Assembly: GCF_002251295.1 (NCBI RefSeq)
Contig: NZ_NPJA01000039.1
Span: forward strand, 1-64,000
Source of the DNA: Prevotella sp. P5-50
Lineage (GTDB): Bacteria > Bacteroidota > Bacteroidia > Bacteroidales > Bacteroidaceae
Reading direction: 5' to 3'
Length of the DNA: 64,000 nt
Part shown: positions 8,883 to 17,538 of the stretch, piece by piece
Layout: the number at the start of each line of letters is the position of its first letter
How positions within the stretch are numbered: position 1 is the first letter of the stretch
The notes under the pieces: generated by a model
Seen by the model: only the letters and a program-made list of their open reading frames with translations
The model's database searches: none
What the model was told of the DNA's origin: nothing
Position numbers and translations under genes: made by a program

Positions 8883-10058
8883 TTATCGTTTTGTATGATG
8901 AAACTTTTTGTCGAGGTAATCTATAAAATCGGCTATCTTTGAAAGACCAGGAATGCACCTCATGAGTATCAAGGGTGATTTAAGAGAAGAGCGACTCCAA
9001 TTCTCGTCAACAAGATAGTCTGGTGTTGCTAAAGCAAAGATAAATAGAACAAAGGCAAATAATGCCCACCATTTCAATGCCAATGACATATAGATGAATG
9101 GGAGAATGGCGCTCATTATTACAACAAGTCCCATCAACACCATACGAGGCATCAGCATCCATTGTATAATCTTGTCTGCCAAGTCGTATTGGCGAGTCAG
9201 TATTGCCCAAGGAAGATGATGGATGTTCTTGAGTAGTGTAACGAACTGGCTTTTTATCCATTGACCACGTTGACGGTTGAAGTCTTCTGCATGTTGTGGC
9301 TTTTCGTCATAGACATAAAGGTCTTCCACATATTCCACAAATACGTGTTGTTGGAGTAGAATAGACTCTAAATTCTTATCATCCCAACTGGCCTTAGATT
9401 GGAGAATTGTAGATTTGAACCATTCGAAATCAAACGCCATTCCTGACATACAAAGACTGGCAGATAATCCCAAACGATTGTGTCCTCTACGGAATATGGT
9501 GTTGTTGATTTCTTCAAAAATAGCAGCCATCTGTGATACTTGACTCTTGCTGTTTCTTGAGACACGATGTGCCTGAAGAGCTCTCGTGCCTGCATTCTCG
9601 TAGGCGGTATTGATCTTTTCCAGGAAATCAGACTCAATGATGTTGCCAGCTTCAAGAATTATAACGACATCGTAGAGCTTGAATTGGGGCAGATTTGAAA
9701 TGGCCAATTGGAAATACTTTGCCTTATTGCTTTCTCGGAAATTGGGGGTGAGTAGTGTTATAGGTTGCTGTGCCAAATGGAAATTGGTCATCTCGTTGTT
9801 GTGATCTGATATGACAGTGATATCAAATAACCGTTGAGGATAACTCTGACCTAATGCCGAGGCTACTGTTTGCTCTACGTTACTATTGCGGTATGAAGGT
9901 ATAAGAATGATGAAACGGTTCTGATGTTTCACTTTCTGGGTGTAATGACGCTTTGGCAACATTGCTGCCAAAGTGAAAATCGTCATATATATCACCGTAA
10001 ATGATATTAGACAGAATAATGTGATGTCACAGAAGTATAAGAGTGTCCAGATGTCCAT
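8883..10058 (-). CDS. Membrane GT2 paralogue with degenerate active site
   Basis: A 391-residue protein aligned end to end with the intact paralogue that follows it. Fold-defining segments are kept (VISDH, FEEINNTIFRRGHN, FDFEWFK, VYDEK, the terminal membrane helices). The DxD motif has become E136-A-G138, and QxxRW has become Q263-R-G-Q-W267. Asp226-Asp227 remain at the TED position. Without DxD and the QxxRW arginine, normal nucleotide-sugar transfer is unlikely. The reading frame is intact and well placed in the operon, so decay is not obvious. A regulatory or scaffolding partner of the adjacent active enzyme is a reasonable inference. Confidence 0.82.
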   Translation of the reverse strand: MDIWTLLYFCDITLFCLISFTVIYMTIFTLAAMLPKRHYTQKVKHQNRFIILIPSYRNSNVEQTVASALGQSYPQRLFDITVISDHNNEMTNFHLAQQPITLLTPNFRESNKAKYFQLAISNLPQFKLYDVVIILEAGNIIESDFLEKINTAYENAGTRALQAHRVSRNSKSQVSQMAAIFEEINNTIFRRGHNRLGLSASLCMSGMAFDFEWFKSTILQSKASWDDKNLESILLQQHVFVEYVEDLYVYDEKPQHAEDFNRQRGQWIKSQFVTLLKNIHHLPWAILTRQYDLADKIIQWMLMPRMVLMGLVVIMSAILPFIYMSLALKWWALFAFVLFIFALATPDYLVDENWSRSSLKSPLILMRCIPGLSKIADFIDYLDKKFHHTKR

Positions 10059-10061
10059 AAT

Positions 10062-10949
10062 CTAAAGTTTTATATAGTCAACAATGCCATTGATTACGGA
10101 TAGTGCATGACGCAACTTGCCATGAAGGAGCGATAGCAACATATCCTTGGGTGCTACAATGCCGATTAAATACAATTTTGAGCAGAGCCCCTTGAAACCA
10201 GAATAATTCCTCTTGACGAACAGCAAACGGTTGCGTGTAATGTAATACATGCGAAGTGGCGAGCTTTGTCCTGTGGCGCGACTTTCCTTATGAAAGACTG
10301 TAACGACAGGGTCATACCAAATCTCATAGCCAGCCCGACGTATCATTATACTCCAGTCTAATTCCTCATAATAAAGGAAGTAACATTCTGGCATCATTCC
10401 AACTTGGGCAATAACTTCACGCTTGACCATCATAGCAGCCCCATGGGCATAGGGTGTTGGATGGGCTGTATTATATTGTCCATGATCTTGCTCATCATAG
10501 CCGATAGCACTGTTGCGCATGGTGATGGATGACAGGGGAGTGTAGCCTGCAAATTGAATGGGTGCATCGTCCCAAAAGAAACGTATTTTTGGGCATATAG
10601 CTCCAATCTTAGAAGATGAGGCAAAACGATTGACCAAGGCTTGAAGATTCACTTTGACTTTGCCCTCACGAAAGAACACAGTATCGTTATTGACAAAAAA
10701 AAGAAATTGTCCTTTTGCTGCTCTGATACCGAGATTGTTTCCACCAGCGAACCCAAGATTCTTATTACTTCTAATTACCCTAACTTGAGGATAACGGTGT
10801 TCGATAATAGTGGCTTCATCATCACGGGAAGCATTATCTACCACTATCACCTCTAATGGATAATCATCAAAGGGGATGGTGTCAATTAGCGAACAGATGT
10901 CGTCGAGTCCGTTGTAATTGATAGTGATGATAGATATGACGGGTTCCAA
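10062..10949 (-). CDS. GT2 glycosyltransferase, rhamnosyltransferase-like
   Basis: A 295-residue GT-A enzyme like the WbbL/rhamnosyltransferase group. Motifs are ISIITINYNGLDD at the start, VVDNASRDD near 36, NKNLGFAGGNNLGI near 62 and VNNDTVF near 86 (DxD region), then the acceptor segment YYEELDWSIMIRRAGY near 193. It should add one sugar to the lipid-linked intermediate in the cytoplasm. It ends three bases before the degenerate GT2 gene. The donor sugar is uncertain; no rhamnose pathway genes are in this window. Confidence 0.86.
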   Translation of the reverse strand: MEPVISIITINYNGLDDICSLIDTIPFDDYPLEVIVVDNASRDDEATIIEHRYPQVRVIRSNKNLGFAGGNNLGIRAAKGQFLFFVNNDTVFFREGKVKVNLQALVNRFASSSKIGAICPKIRFFWDDAPIQFAGYTPLSSITMRNSAIGYDEQDHGQYNTAHPTPYAHGAAMMVKREVIAQVGMMPECYFLYYEELDWSIMIRRAGYEIWYDPVVTVFHKESRATGQSSPLRMYYITRNRLLFVKRNYSGFKGLCSKLYLIGIVAPKDMLLSLLHGKLRHALSVINGIVDYIKL

Positions 10950-10970
10950 AGGTGTCTTATACGCTTGTGT

Positions 10971-12500
10971 TTATACTCTTGATGCTTTTTTCTTTTCTAA
11001 TTTCAGACGCTTGCGCTCTGCTTGTTTGGCTAACTCTTCGTTTTCGAAGGCTATCCATTCCTTCTCCATAAAGGGTAATGCATACACCATACTGAGACCT
11101 CCATAGAAGAGAAAGCAGTTGGGGAAGTTCATCAATATTTGGTTAGCATATCCTCCTAATTGGATGGAGACAAAGGCGCAACATAATCCTGCACCAATAC
11201 CTCGCATGGATGGGCTGTTTATCCTAAACAGGACTGTCCAGCATGCTCCACCTAACATGATGAGCGTGGTCAATACGAAAGTTATGATACCTATCTTTCC
11301 TGTACGTACCCAAATATATACATATTCTGAGTCTGGTGGAATTTCAGTCAAGATGCGGTATTTGTTATTGGCAGGTACTTCTTCGCGTTCCATACCTATG
11401 CCAATTCCCCAAGGGGCTTCTTTGATATATTTCTTGATGGATTCCTTGTTTACATCACGAACATTTAAAGAGGCGTCGCTTCTGTCAAATGCTGTGCGCA
11501 TACGTCTGATTGAGCCGTTGCTGTTTCCGATGTTGGTAAAAGCTAAGATGAAAAACGCAATGCCAAATGTAATACCCACAAAGGCTGACAGTTTGACAGA
11601 TTTTGCTAAAACAATATAGAACGCAATGCCTGCGCCAAAACACACAATAGCGGTACGGGTGCCCGACGGAAACATAGCCCAGGTGCAGGCAATGCCTGTG
11701 ATGAGGAAAAAATAACGGTATTTTTTTACTTTGTTGGTTAAGGCAAAAATCAAGAATGCTACAGCCGTAGAGGCAATACCAATACCAAAACTTGCTGCGT
11801 CATTGTGTGTTGAGAAATAACGTATAAGTGTTCCCCCTTGGATGATATGTGTACTACGTCCTCTTCCATATATCCATGCATGTTCACCATAGGTGAATCC
11901 TATATATTTCTGTTTCCATACCCAAAAAACAGAGAATAAGGAGAGGGAGCCCCAAAATATCAAATAATATATGAGTATTTTGGGCTTGTCGATATAGATG
12001 ATATAGACTAAGAATGCATAGAGAATCTGGAAAGCCATGAGGCGGGCACCAGTGTACCAAGCATAAACATTGATGCCAAGATTACAGGTATCATTGAAAA
12101 TTTCCAAGGTGCAAAAACCACACCAAATCATCAATGCATAGAGCATCATGTTTCCAGTACGTTCAAAACATGGAGATTTACGGGCATCGATGATGGCAAT
12201 GGCCAATAAAACGATTTCCAATGCTTCGTTATAGAAAGACAGCGGTATGCCACCAGGTAGCCATCCGTTTGTGTTGAACCAGTGCAATAAATAGTTGAGA
12301 AAAAACAATAGCCAAAAAGTGGCGGTGCGCCAACGGAATGCTATATAGATAGCTGCTATCACCAAGGGCGATAGACATATCATGGCAAAGGGACCGATAC
12401 CTACCGATACAAATTGGTAGATAGCTACTGAAAACAGGAGAAAGAGCAATATTGCTCTTCCTCCGTTTCCGTCCGTATAGGTTGCGAACTTATTCTGCAT
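10971..12500 (-). CDS. O-antigen ligase/polymerase-like membrane protein (Wzy)
   Basis: A 509-residue polytopic membrane protein of the O-antigen ligase/Wzy type. About eleven hydrophobic helices flank a large periplasmic loop at about 345-400 (SIRRMRTAFDRSD then PWGIGIGMEREEVP), which holds the Arg-rich and GxG features of the family. The preceding segment FPSGTRTAIV is typical. In a Wzx/Wzy pathway this protein would polymerise the flipped repeat units. The C-terminus is a lysine-rich cytoplasmic tail. As the only candidate in the operon, it is best called the polymerase. Confidence 0.82.
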   Translation of the reverse strand: MQNKFATYTDGNGGRAILLFLLFSVAIYQFVSVGIGPFAMICLSPLVIAAIYIAFRWRTATFWLLFFLNYLLHWFNTNGWLPGGIPLSFYNEALEIVLLAIAIIDARKSPCFERTGNMMLYALMIWCGFCTLEIFNDTCNLGINVYAWYTGARLMAFQILYAFLVYIIYIDKPKILIYYLIFWGSLSLFSVFWVWKQKYIGFTYGEHAWIYGRGRSTHIIQGGTLIRYFSTHNDAASFGIGIASTAVAFLIFALTNKVKKYRYFFLITGIACTWAMFPSGTRTAIVCFGAGIAFYIVLAKSVKLSAFVGITFGIAFFILAFTNIGNSNGSIRRMRTAFDRSDASLNVRDVNKESIKKYIKEAPWGIGIGMEREEVPANNKYRILTEIPPDSEYVYIWVRTGKIGIITFVLTTLIMLGGACWTVLFRINSPSMRGIGAGLCCAFVSIQLGGYANQILMNFPNCFLFYGGLSMVYALPFMEKEWIAFENEELAKQAERKRLKLEKKKASRV

Positions 12501-12504
12501 GTAT

Positions 12505-14688
12505 TTACAGGGCTTTGTTGTTTTCAGTGGCTGTCAATCCTAACTGAGACATGCGATATACAAAGTTGTTGAACTTAGTATAAGGTGGCAATTGACCGAC
12601 AAACTCTTCTACAGCATAGCGGCTTGCCTCTGTCAGATACATATAGAGTGTGTTCTTGTGATCTTCGTCCAGCATGGCCTCTACTTCCTTCAAGGCTTTC
12701 TGATCGACATCCTTCCAGGTGCGATTGGCACGAGTTACCATGAGGTTGACAGTACCCATGTTTAGCAATGCTGGTGCAATGGAGTTGTCGTTGAGGTTCG
12801 GGTACTCAATGATGGCTATCTCATCGGGCAAGATATCTGGGCACAAGTCTTTGATGCCGTTTGCCATAATGAATTTACTGTCTTCTGCCAAGAAGTCTTC
12901 GTCGTAGGTAAGGCGGCGAACTTGCAGACCGATGGATATCCAATAGTTTTCCAATTCCTGAGCGAGATAGCTCCTTCCATTACCTGAGTCGGTAGAGATG
13001 AGGTTTAACACATTCTGCTGACCTTCCTTGAAATGGGGAAGCAGTGCCTTGCTCAACTGGCGCAATGACATATCGGCAATGGTCTTGTTGAAGCGGCGAT
13101 AGCGCAGATTGCTTTCGCGTGGGAAACAACCCATGACGGGTACTTTAGTGATGCGTTCTGAACGCATACGGTCACGAAGTGTACGATCGAGCAATTCGAT
13201 AATGAAGAAGTATAAGGCTGTCAGCATGAAGGTCAGAAGAAATGCACCCAACAGAATCATGATACGATTGGTAGGCTGTGCATTCAAAGGGAACATCGGT
13301 GGGTTGAGTACACGGAGTGTGGCGGTACTCATCTGCAAGTTCTTCTGACGCAGGCGTGCTGCATTCAAAGCTTTCAGCATTTCCATATAGTTTCCTTCCA
13401 CAAATCCAATATGACGCGCTTTACGGTCCAAGGTGGCACCAATAGGAGAATAGAACAGATATTGGCGATCGAGATTCTGTTGCATGATATCTGTTGCTGA
13501 CATCTGTGCTTTCACTTTTTCCATGGTCAACATTTGATCCAGCCACTTATCAATCATTGGCTGAGCCTTAACACCAGTTTCGGTGCTGTAACTACCAGCT
13601 TCAATGTCGTGGGTGAGTTTTCTAACACGTTGTGTAGTGGCTTGGAGTTCTTTCTGTGCTTTTGCCAGTTCTTCCTGCGCCTCATTATTGAGGTCACCAC
13701 CTTCTCCGCTCATCAGTCGAAGGTTAGAGATACGTGACTGTAAACGTGAAATATCCTTGATTTCGTTGGTGAAACTCTGGTTTGCGCGGATTACTTTGGC
13801 ACGATCGCCCAAATGACGCTCCAAGTAGTCCAAAATGGCTTTTGAAGTGGTATATTCCATCAATTGGTCGTTGCGGAAATTCTGCTGTTGGGCTTCCAAA
13901 CCACTTAACTGCTTGGTCTGTTCACCATAGTTGATGATGCGTTTCGAAACGTTGTAGCGAATGAGATCATCTTCTGCACCTGTCAGAATACGATAGAGGC
14001 GAGCAACCTCACGCTCAAAGAACTTGATGACATTGTTGGTTTCACCGAAACGAATCAACTGATATTGGCGAGCGAAGACTTCGTTCAAGATATCCAATGT
14101 GTTATAGGCGATACCTGCATCGTTGGCAGAATAACCTATATCAATGATATCACTATTATTTAATTGTACCACTTTTAAGCGTGAGGTGATTTGGTTTACA
14201 CCGAAATATGGGTGATAGTTAAGTAAGCCAAAGATGTAGTTGTCTTGGGAGGGCTTAACGTATGCTTTTAGGTTGGCATAGGATGCCGATTCGCTGTTGC
14301 GGTTAATCAATGCCTTGACTTCTGCAGGAACTTGGGCGTCAAGTTCACGGAAGTGTTCGGCTGAGATGTAGTTGTTGTCTTTGTTTGGATTGCCATACAT
14401 CATACAACGAGCAAACAGACGAAGGGAAACCTCATTGATAGTAGTCTCTGTAGTGATGATGAGCATCAAGTTATTGATGTTGGTTTGGGGATTGCCACCT
14501 GCAACACCCACACCACCTTCAATATTGTAGCCGGTAATCATACCAGTATAAATAGTGGCATTAGTGTCGTAAACGCGGTCCATGTGGCGGGTAGAGAACC
14601 ATGCTATGATAAGGGCTATCATGGGGAAGATAACCAAATACCAACGTATCTTATATAAAAATCTGACGATATATCTGAATAAATCCAT
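12505..14688 (-). CDS. Wzz/Wzc-like chain-length protein with degenerate kinase-like domain
   Basis: An inner-membrane polysaccharide co-polymerase of 727 residues. Membrane helices lie at about 14-32 and 475-498 and enclose a large periplasmic region with coiled coil (about 215-450). The Pro-rich segment VLNPPMFPLNAQPTN before the second helix is typical. The C-terminal 220 residues align in place with a bacterial tyrosine kinase domain, but the Walker A is STDSGNGRSY (565-574), with Arg where Lys is required. The Walker B is IAIIEYP with Glu628 in place of Asp, and no C-terminal tyrosine cluster exists. It probably sets chain length without autophosphorylation. Confidence 0.85.
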   Translation of the reverse strand: MDLFRYIVRFLYKIRWYLVIFPMIALIIAWFSTRHMDRVYDTNATIYTGMITGYNIEGGVGVAGGNPQTNINNLMLIITTETTINEVSLRLFARCMMYGNPNKDNNYISAEHFRELDAQVPAEVKALINRNSESASYANLKAYVKPSQDNYIFGLLNYHPYFGVNQITSRLKVVQLNNSDIIDIGYSANDAGIAYNTLDILNEVFARQYQLIRFGETNNVIKFFEREVARLYRILTGAEDDLIRYNVSKRIINYGEQTKQLSGLEAQQQNFRNDQLMEYTTSKAILDYLERHLGDRAKVIRANQSFTNEIKDISRLQSRISNLRLMSGEGGDLNNEAQEELAKAQKELQATTQRVRKLTHDIEAGSYSTETGVKAQPMIDKWLDQMLTMEKVKAQMSATDIMQQNLDRQYLFYSPIGATLDRKARHIGFVEGNYMEMLKALNAARLRQKNLQMSTATLRVLNPPMFPLNAQPTNRIMILLGAFLLTFMLTALYFFIIELLDRTLRDRMRSERITKVPVMGCFPRESNLRYRRFNKTIADMSLRQLSKALLPHFKEGQQNVLNLISTDSGNGRSYLAQELENYWISIGLQVRRLTYDEDFLAEDSKFIMANGIKDLCPDILPDEIAIIEYPNLNDNSIAPALLNMGTVNLMVTRANRTWKDVDQKALKEVEAMLDEDHKNTLYMYLTEASRYAVEEFVGQLPPYTKFNNFVYRMSQLGLTATENNKAL

Positions 14689-14705
14689 ATTAGTAAGGCG
14701 TTATG

Positions 14706-15668
14706 TTATTTCTTTTTGTTGTTTTTGGCAGCTTCGCGTTCTGCTTTTTTCTGTGCTTCGCGTTCAGCTTTCTCTAACTGGCGATAGCGTTTCTCTTCAT
14801 TTTTTACTTCTTCTGCAATACGCTTGTCAACAGCTTTGTTCTCCTTAGCAATCTGCTTGTCAGATTTCTGGATGGTATCATCAAGTGTTACGTCTGTTGT
14901 AGCATTGGTTATGATTGGTGTGCGAGAGAGAATTTCCAAAGTGATGATGTCTGTCATCAGTTTGGTTTGAAGCGTTTGGTATTGCTGAACTACGCTGAGC
15001 TCATGCATCTTGGTGTAGGCATAGTTTTCCATAGTCATGTTGCCCTGATGGAAATCTTCCTGATTCAAAGAGCCGGCACCTTGGTATGCTGCAGCACTTT
15101 CACTGGCGGTCTTTAGAGTAATCAAATTGTTGGTAATGGTCACATAAAGAATACCAATTTCCTTTTTTAAATCTTCAAATTCAATGTCTTTTTTTAATTT
15201 TGCCTGTTCTGCCTCAATGCGCTTGCGTTTAACAGATGCGCTGAGGTCAAGGATGTCTTCCAATGGAACGGCAACATTGACACCAACATTCCAATAACTC
15301 TGTTCGGTTCCTTGAAATTGGTATAGTGTCGGGCTATAAGCCGACGAACTGTTTCCCCACATATCGGCCTTACCATAACTATAGCTGGCATGACCTGTGA
15401 CGTATGAAAAGATATGGCGCTTCTGTTTGGCAACTTCTGCCTGTGCCAACTCCTGCGCTTTTGCCAACGACAGAATCTGAGGATTCTGTTTGGCGTTTTC
15501 ATACAACACGGATAATGGTGGTAAATGGAAGGTGGAAAAGTTGAGCGTGTTGTTTTCGCTGGAATCGAAGAATCCAGCGCTAATGCCACTTTCGTCCAAC
15601 TGAGCATGGGCGGCAGTACCTGCACCAGTTAGAACTAAGAGCAATAGTAGTCTCTTGATTTTTTTCAT
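14706..15668 (-). CDS. Short TolC-family-like outer membrane export protein
   Basis: A 320-residue exported protein with a signal peptide ending near AHAQ (22). It resembles the outer-membrane efflux (TolC) family: LYENAKQNPQILSLAKAQELAQAEV near 54-80 is a typical first helix, followed by a beta-rich stretch and a second helical hairpin. Only about one of the two repeats of normal TolC proteins (about 420-480 residues) is present. The last 55 residues are a Lys/Glu/Ala-rich charged tail. It lies between the chain-length protein and the initiating transferase genes, where a Wza-type exporter would be expected, so it may be the outer-membrane conduit. Confidence 0.7.
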   Translation of the reverse strand: MKKIKRLLLLLVLTGAGTAAHAQLDESGISAGFFDSSENNTLNFSTFHLPPLSVLYENAKQNPQILSLAKAQELAQAEVAKQKRHIFSYVTGHASYSYGKADMWGNSSSAYSPTLYQFQGTEQSYWNVGVNVAVPLEDILDLSASVKRKRIEAEQAKLKKDIEFEDLKKEIGILYVTITNNLITLKTASESAAAYQGAGSLNQEDFHQGNMTMENYAYTKMHELSVVQQYQTLQTKLMTDIITLEILSRTPIITNATTDVTLDDTIQKSDKQIAKENKAVDKRIAEEVKNEEKRYRQLEKAEREAQKKAEREAAKNNKKK

Positions 15669-15690
15669 CTCAATTTAGTTAATCTAATTT

Positions 15691-16908
15691 TTAAACGTTT
15701 TCTTTCTGGATAAATGCAAAGAGTGTACGGAATATAATCTTCATGTCGAGCATGAAGTTATAGGTCTGTCCATACGTGATGTCAAGTTGTTTGCGCTCTT
15801 CGGCAGACATATTGCCGCCTTTGCCGCGCTCTTCTACTTGCCAAAGGCCGGTAAGGCCCGCGGGGGCCATGAAACGGTCAATGCTGGTGTCAACGGTTAG
15901 CTTTTCTGCCTCATATAGAGGAAGCGGACGATTGCCAACAATAGACATATCACCTCGAAGGATGTTAAACAACTGTGGAAGTTCGTCAATGCTGTATTTG
16001 CGGATGAAACGACCTACCTTAGTGATGCGTGGGTCATTTTCTATCTTAACAAATGCGTTATTATTCTCTTCTTCACGCTTCTTGTTGAATTCGCTTTCTG
16101 CTACAACGTAGTTGTCTCCAATGAGCATCACTTCTTCATCGCCAATCATCATGCCGGATTCCATACCCATGGTGAGCATTTCTTGCTCAGCCTCGTCACC
16201 CAAAGGTGCTGTAATATTCTTCTGCTTATCGGCCTCTTCTTTTTGATCAGTATCCTTTTCTGCATACTGGTTATGATCTTTGCTTAATTCCTTTAATCGA
16301 CGCTCTGCATCTGCATACATGCTACGGAATTTAAGGAAGTTGAATACTGTGTAATTGGTACCTACTCGTTTCGATTTGAATAGAATCGGTCCTTTGCTTT
16401 CCAAACGAATGGCAATGGCAGTAAGGATGAATACAGGTGAAAGCAGGATGATAGCAATGCTAGAGAATATAATATCGAAAAGACGTTTCCAAAGTGGAAT
16501 TTTGAATTTTAAAATTTTGTGTTTGGAGCTTTCGTCATCGAAAAGTATGTTCTCACGATCGGATATGAACTGAATTTTCTTGTTCAATGCCGTAACAGAC
16601 GCATCACATTCTATGGTATCATTGATACCGCATTTCATATAAATATCACGCTCCTTTGGTGTCATAGCATTGGTAAGGAGAATGATATATACATTGTGGC
16701 ACTTCTTGCGAAGGTAGGTGATGGCGGTGATGTCTTCGTTGCGGACACTACGTTCGTAAAACACAATAAAATGCTCATTGCGTACGTGAGGCGTACACAA
16801 TTGAGCAGTATCCTTATAAGCATTGGTTATACGAACCATCTGCCCTGGGATGTATTTTAGTTTTTCCTGTGTTTTTGGATTGTTTCCTAAGTAAACAACA
16901 CCTATCAT
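15691..16908 (-). CDS. Initiating sugar-phosphate transferase with receiver-like N-terminus
   Basis: A polyprenyl-phosphate glycosylphosphotransferase of 405 residues that starts the repeat unit. The catalytic part runs from about 135: KRLFDIIFSSIAIILLSPVF is the membrane hairpin; then FLKFRSMY (191-198), NDPRITKVGRFIRKYSIDELPQ (291-312, catalytic D308-E309), GDMSIVGNRPLP and GLTGLWQV. Two features are odd. Residues 1-115 alternate strands and helices like a receiver domain, but the strand that should carry the phospho-acceptor Asp reads FIVFYER. Between FRSMY and NDPRI lies an extra acidic insertion of roughly 75 residues (about 205-285). Most family members carry a CoA-binding-like domain or nothing at the N-terminus. 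Confidence 0.85.
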   Translation of the reverse strand: MIGVVYLGNNPKTQEKLKYIPGQMVRITNAYKDTAQLCTPHVRNEHFIVFYERSVRNEDITAITYLRKKCHNVYIILLTNAMTPKERDIYMKCGINDTIECDASVTALNKKIQFISDRENILFDDESSKHKILKFKIPLWKRLFDIIFSSIAIILLSPVFILTAIAIRLESKGPILFKSKRVGTNYTVFNFLKFRSMYADAERRLKELSKDHNQYAEKDTDQKEEADKQKNITAPLGDEAEQEMLTMGMESGMMIGDEEVMLIGDNYVVAESEFNKKREEENNNAFVKIENDPRITKVGRFIRKYSIDELPQLFNILRGDMSIVGNRPLPLYEAEKLTVDTSIDRFMAPAGLTGLWQVEERGKGGNMSAEERKQLDITYGQTYNFMLDMKIIFRTLFAFIQKENV

Positions 16909-16931
16909 ATATTATATGTGATTTCTCAAAA

Positions 16932-17300
16932 TTAGTTTGGTAAAATCTTCTTCACACGAATTTTAAGCTCCATGGGATTGAAAGGCTTAACAATATAGTC
17001 TTCTGCACCAATCTCCAATAGGCGAATTCGCTCACTTGTGGAATCTTCACTTGATAACATGATTACTGGGATGTGACGGAACAACTCGTTCTGCTTAATC
17101 CACTCCAAAAAATCGTCTCCTCGCATTCCTGGCATACGGATGTCGGAGATAATCAAGTCGGGAGTGTTACCGGCCTGAAGCCATTTTACGCCCTGTAGCC
17201 CGTCGGGGAGCCACTGAACATCATAGTCACTCATCAAGTAGATTGAGAGCACCTTTGCGATGGTCTCTTTGTCATCAAGGATTAATATTTTCTTTTTCAT
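16932..17300 (-). CDS. Receiver-only response regulator
   Basis: A 122-residue CheY-like protein with no output domain. The acidic pair D9-D10, phospho-acceptor D53 (LIISDIRMPG), S83/S84 and K105 (VKPFNP) are all present, so phosphorylation should be possible. It is the first gene of the exopolysaccharide operon, 23 bases ahead of the initiating transferase. It probably relays a phosphorylation signal to polymer synthesis by protein contact. No histidine kinase is adjacent; the nearest in the window are the TPR kinases at 55-60 kb. Confidence 0.88.
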   Translation of the reverse strand: MKKKILILDDKETIAKVLSIYLMSDYDVQWLPDGLQGVKWLQAGNTPDLIISDIRMPGMRGDDFLEWIKQNELFRHIPVIMLSSEDSTSERIRLLEIGAEDYIVKPFNPMELKIRVKKILPN

Positions 17301-17395
17301 TTATGAACTGAACTTTATGTTTTGGTCGTGATTTTTGTTTGGCCATGGCAGGATAGAAGTTGACTTCATTCTGTTTATTAGGCTTCTTTTATGCG

Positions 17396-17403
17396 CAAAG
17401 GTA
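17396..17403 (-). promoter_or_regulatory. Probable promoter of the exopolysaccharide operon
   Basis: The minus strand reads TACCTTTG, a perfect TAnnTTTG element, about 95 bases upstream of the receiver gene start at 17300. No TTG at the ideal spacing is seen. Transcription from here would cover the whole leftward operon to 3122. The intervening 5' region has no obvious hairpin. Confidence 0.6.
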
Positions 17404-17538
17404 GGAAAAAAAATTAAAAGTAGCGGTATATTGAGCAAAAAAATGAGAAAAAAAGATGAAAAAAGACGATTTTCTAAAAAAAAATGAAGAACTTTGTAGG
17501 CAGAAACGAATTATAAATAAATTATTAACTATTGTATT

